DNA of 64,000 nucleotides from positions 20,180 to 84,179 of the forward strand of contig JAJUFH010000011.1 in NCBI GenBank assembly GCA_029266035.1, read 5' to 3'. The notes under the pieces are model-generated. The model had not been told where the DNA came from, ran no database searches, and saw only the letters and a program-made list of their open reading frames with translations. How positions within the stretch are numbered: the first letter of the stretch is position 1; every line of letters begins with the position of its first letter. Origin of the DNA: Sinomicrobium sp. GTDB lineage: Bacteria > Bacteroidota > Bacteroidia > Flavobacteriales > Flavobacteriaceae. Below, piece after piece: positions 62,408-64,000 of this stretch. The translations under genes and the position numbers were made by a program.

Positions 62408-62507
62408 TTACACTTCCTTTTATTAGCTAACCCCTTCTTTTACTTGATTTTATATGTTTTTATTTTCCCTTTCTTGTTGCTAATTTGCCCTTTTTTTCGT
62501 ACCTTTC

Positions 62508-62553
62508 GTTTCTAATTTGTTGTTATAGAAACAAGTTTTGTTGCTAACAACAA
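62508..62553. promoter_or_regulatory. Paired inverted repeats upstream of the integrase
   Basis: GTTTCTA (62508-62514) and TAGAAAC (62526-62532) form one dyad; TTGTTG-CTAA-CAACAA (62538-62553) forms a second. GAAACAA words recur at 62528-62534 and 62567-62573. They may bind the recombinase arms or a repressor. Confidence 0.5.
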
Positions 62554-62592
62554 GTTTACTGTTACAGAAACAACTGCAAAATTTTTTGAGAT

Positions 62593-63687
62593 ATGAAGGT
62601 TACACTAAGAAAACGCAATCAAGGTGGTAAGACCAGTTTATACTTGGACTATTACCACAAAGGGAAACGTAAAACAGAGTATTTAAAACTCTATTTAGAC
62701 CCAGATGCCAAAACCAAGGACGAAAAGGAAGTCAATAAGAAAACCCTACAATTAGCTGAGACAATTAGAGCACAGCGGCAAATCGAAATCCAAAACGGTG
62801 TTTATGGCTTTCGTGATAATGAGAAATTAAAAGCCAGTTTCTTAAATTACATCGAACTATTATCTGAAAAAAGAAAAGATAGTATTGGTAATTATGGAAA
62901 TTGGTTGAGTATGCTAAAGCATTTGAAGTCGTTTACTAAAACAGATATTTCATTCGAATTTGTCGACAGGAAGTATGTTCAAGACTTTAAATATTATCTT
63001 GATAAAGATGCAAAAGGTCACTCTAATCAAGGACTATCTCAAAACTCAAAGTACTCCTACTTCAACAAATTTAGAGCTGCATTAAAACAAGCGGTTAAAG
63101 ATGGCATCATTCCAACCAATCCTTCTGAAGGTGTGGAAGCGTTCAAGCAAGGAGAACCTCAACGAGAATTTTTAACTCTTGAAGAATTACAAGCTGCGGT
63201 TCAAGCTGAATGTGAAATCCCACTAATGAAAACGGCTTTCATATTTTCTTGTCTTACCGGATTGCGTTGGTCAGATATTAATAAGTTGCTTTGGTCAGAA
63301 GTGCAACATTCGAATGAAATGGGGTATTATATCCGTTTCAGACAAAAGAAAACTAAGGGAGCGGAAACCCTTCCTATTTCAGAACAAGCCTTCAGCTTGC
63401 TTGGTGAACGTCAGGATAAGGATGAAAGAGTATTTAAGGGATTGCGTTATTCAGCTTGGCACAACTTGAAGTTGCAACAATGGATGATGAGAGCAGGAAT
63501 ATCTAAAACCATAACTTTCCATTGTGCAAGACATACCTACGCTACACTACAGCTTTCAGCTGGAACAGATATTTATACCGTATCAAAATTGCTTGGCCAT
63601 AGAGAATTGAAAACTACTCAGATTTACGCTAAGGTAATTGACCAGCAAAAGAAAGAAGCCGCTAACAGAATTAAACTGGATTTATGA
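62593..63687 (+). CDS. Tyrosine recombinase/integrase of a mobile element
   Basis: 364 residues. An arm-binding domain (MKVTLRKRNQGGKTSLYLDY) is followed by a SAM-like core-binding domain and the catalytic domain. The catalytic residues are R225 (TGLRWSDI), H310-C-A-R313 (HCARHTYATLQL), H336 (LGHRELK) and Y345 (TTQIYAKV). It is complete and should catalyse site-specific integration and excision. Placement 185 bases after the mnmE stop implies the element integrated at that gene end. The DNA is more AT-rich in codon choice than mnmE. It overlaps the next small gene by four bases. Confidence 0.95.
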   Translation: MKVTLRKRNQGGKTSLYLDYYHKGKRKTEYLKLYLDPDAKTKDEKEVNKKTLQLAETIRAQRQIEIQNGVYGFRDNEKLKASFLNYIELLSEKRKDSIGNYGNWLSMLKHLKSFTKTDISFEFVDRKYVQDFKYYLDKDAKGHSNQGLSQNSKYSYFNKFRAALKQAVKDGIIPTNPSEGVEAFKQGEPQREFLTLEELQAAVQAECEIPLMKTAFIFSCLTGLRWSDINKLLWSEVQHSNEMGYYIRFRQKKTKGAETLPISEQAFSLLGERQDKDERVFKGLRYSAWHNLKLQQWMMRAGISKTITFHCARHTYATLQLSAGTDIYTVSKLLGHRELKTTQIYAKVIDQQKKEAANRIKLDL

Positions 63688-63896
63688 GCAAGCAAAAGAA
63701 CACCTTAGACAAAATCCTTGATTATGAGTTAAGACCTTGGCTTCCTCAAAATAGCTTGGATGATGTATTTGCTGCAAAGTTTCGCAGTTTAAATGAATAC
63801 ACTCCAAAACAACCGTTGCTGTTTCAAATTGACTTTCACAGGCCATTTGACCATAAAACTAAATTGAGTTATGTATTTAAGTTCTGTGTAATTTGA
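63684..63896 (+). CDS. Small element-encoded protein, probably truncated by an insertion sequence
   Basis: 70 codons. Its ATG overlaps the integrase stop (ATGA), a translational coupling that suggests a real start. The N-terminal half (MSKQKNTLDKILDYELRPWL) looks like a genuine protein beginning. The C-terminal 9 codons overlap the transposase reading frame on the other strand, so the original protein was probably longer and was cut when the insertion sequence inserted. Function unknown. Confidence 0.55.
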   Translation: MSKQKNTLDKILDYELRPWLPQNSLDDVFAAKFRSLNEYTPKQPLLFQIDFHRPFDHKTKLSYVFKFCVI

Positions 63897-64000
63897 TATT
63901 GATATATGGGTTGATGTTTTACCATCCTTTCAATAGCTTTATGAAAAATGGTCTGTTTGGATTGTGAACGATTTAACCTAAAAGCAAACTCGTTGAGGTA
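63869..64000 (-). CDS. IS1595/ISXO2-type transposase, C-terminal end (cut by window edge)
   Basis: 44 codons including the stop at 63869-63871, running in from the right edge. The translation begins YLNEFAFRLNRS and continues KQTIFHKAIERMV. YLNEF-F-R-NR is the hallmark close of the ISXO2-like DDE domain of IS1595-family transposases. The rest of the element and its far inverted repeat lie outside the window. Confidence 0.75.
   Translation of the reverse strand, partial: YLNEFAFRLNRSQSKQTIFHKAIERMVKHQPIYQYQITQNLNT

Overview
The window comes from a chromosome of a gliding Bacteroidota, most likely a Flavobacteriaceae. The evidence is direct: gldF and gldG, a type IX secretion plug protein, a SusC/SusD pair with its own sigma and FecR anti-sigma factor, a six-gene Na+-NQR operon, type III glutamine synthetase, and many copies of the Bacteroidota -7 promoter box TAnnTTTG just upstream of genes. 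Species cannot be read from the sequence. Most of the window looks like ordinary core genome. The last 1.5 kb, downstream of mnmE, is mobile DNA.

Layout. 1-520 is the start of glutamine synthetase III (reverse strand, cut by the window edge). 0.9-6.4 kb holds an SBF-like transporter, a lipoprotein and a very large metallophosphoesterase/outer-membrane barrel fusion. 6.5-11.4 kb holds an HD-domain/Pycsar-type membrane effector fusion, a GAF protein, a DUF3050 protein and a 2Fe-2S ferredoxin. 11.5-18 kb is a run of reverse-strand, mostly secreted hydrolases (pectinesterase, M28 peptidase, ENPP-type phosphodiesterase, retropepsin-like protease) plus a PPK2 polyphosphate kinase. 18.5-20.8 kb holds map, a GTG-start methyltransferase and a HigBA toxin-antitoxin pair. 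20.9-31.5 kb contains ApbE (the flavin transferase that matures NqrB and NqrC), a small conserved partner, a two-gene YeeE/YedE unit under a Crp/Fnr-like palindrome, an M49 peptidase and nqrABCDEF. 31.8-33.6 kb holds the T9SS plug protein and apaG.

34.2-43.2 kb is a nutrient-uptake locus: ECF sigma factor, FecR, hairpin terminator, SusC, SusD, dipeptide epimerase and a lipid-anchored serine hydrolase. The overlapping gene ends and the enzymes suggest uptake and processing of peptides containing D-amino acids, such as cell-wall peptides. 43.3-46.9 kb encodes two unrecognised exported proteins. 47-57 kb holds a DUF4442 protein, an MFS exporter, a padR-pspC operon, lnt, pssA, gldG-gldF and a SAM hydroxide adenosyltransferase. 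57.2-62.4 kb holds phoH behind a strongly folded leader, purC, an Fsr-like MFS exporter and mnmE. 62.4-64 kb holds a tyrosine recombinase directly after the mnmE 3' end, a probably truncated small gene, and the C-terminal end of an IS1595/ISXO2-type transposase running off the window. The transposase and the glutamine synthetase lie at the edges and are incomplete.

No rRNA, tRNA or CRISPR array was seen. Strongest leads for new biology: the HD-Pycsar fusion without a cyclase neighbour, the phosphatase/kinase-like/barrel fusion, the SusCD-epimerase-hydrolase locus, the folded phoH leader, the integration site at mnmE, and several dispersed intergenic repeat families.
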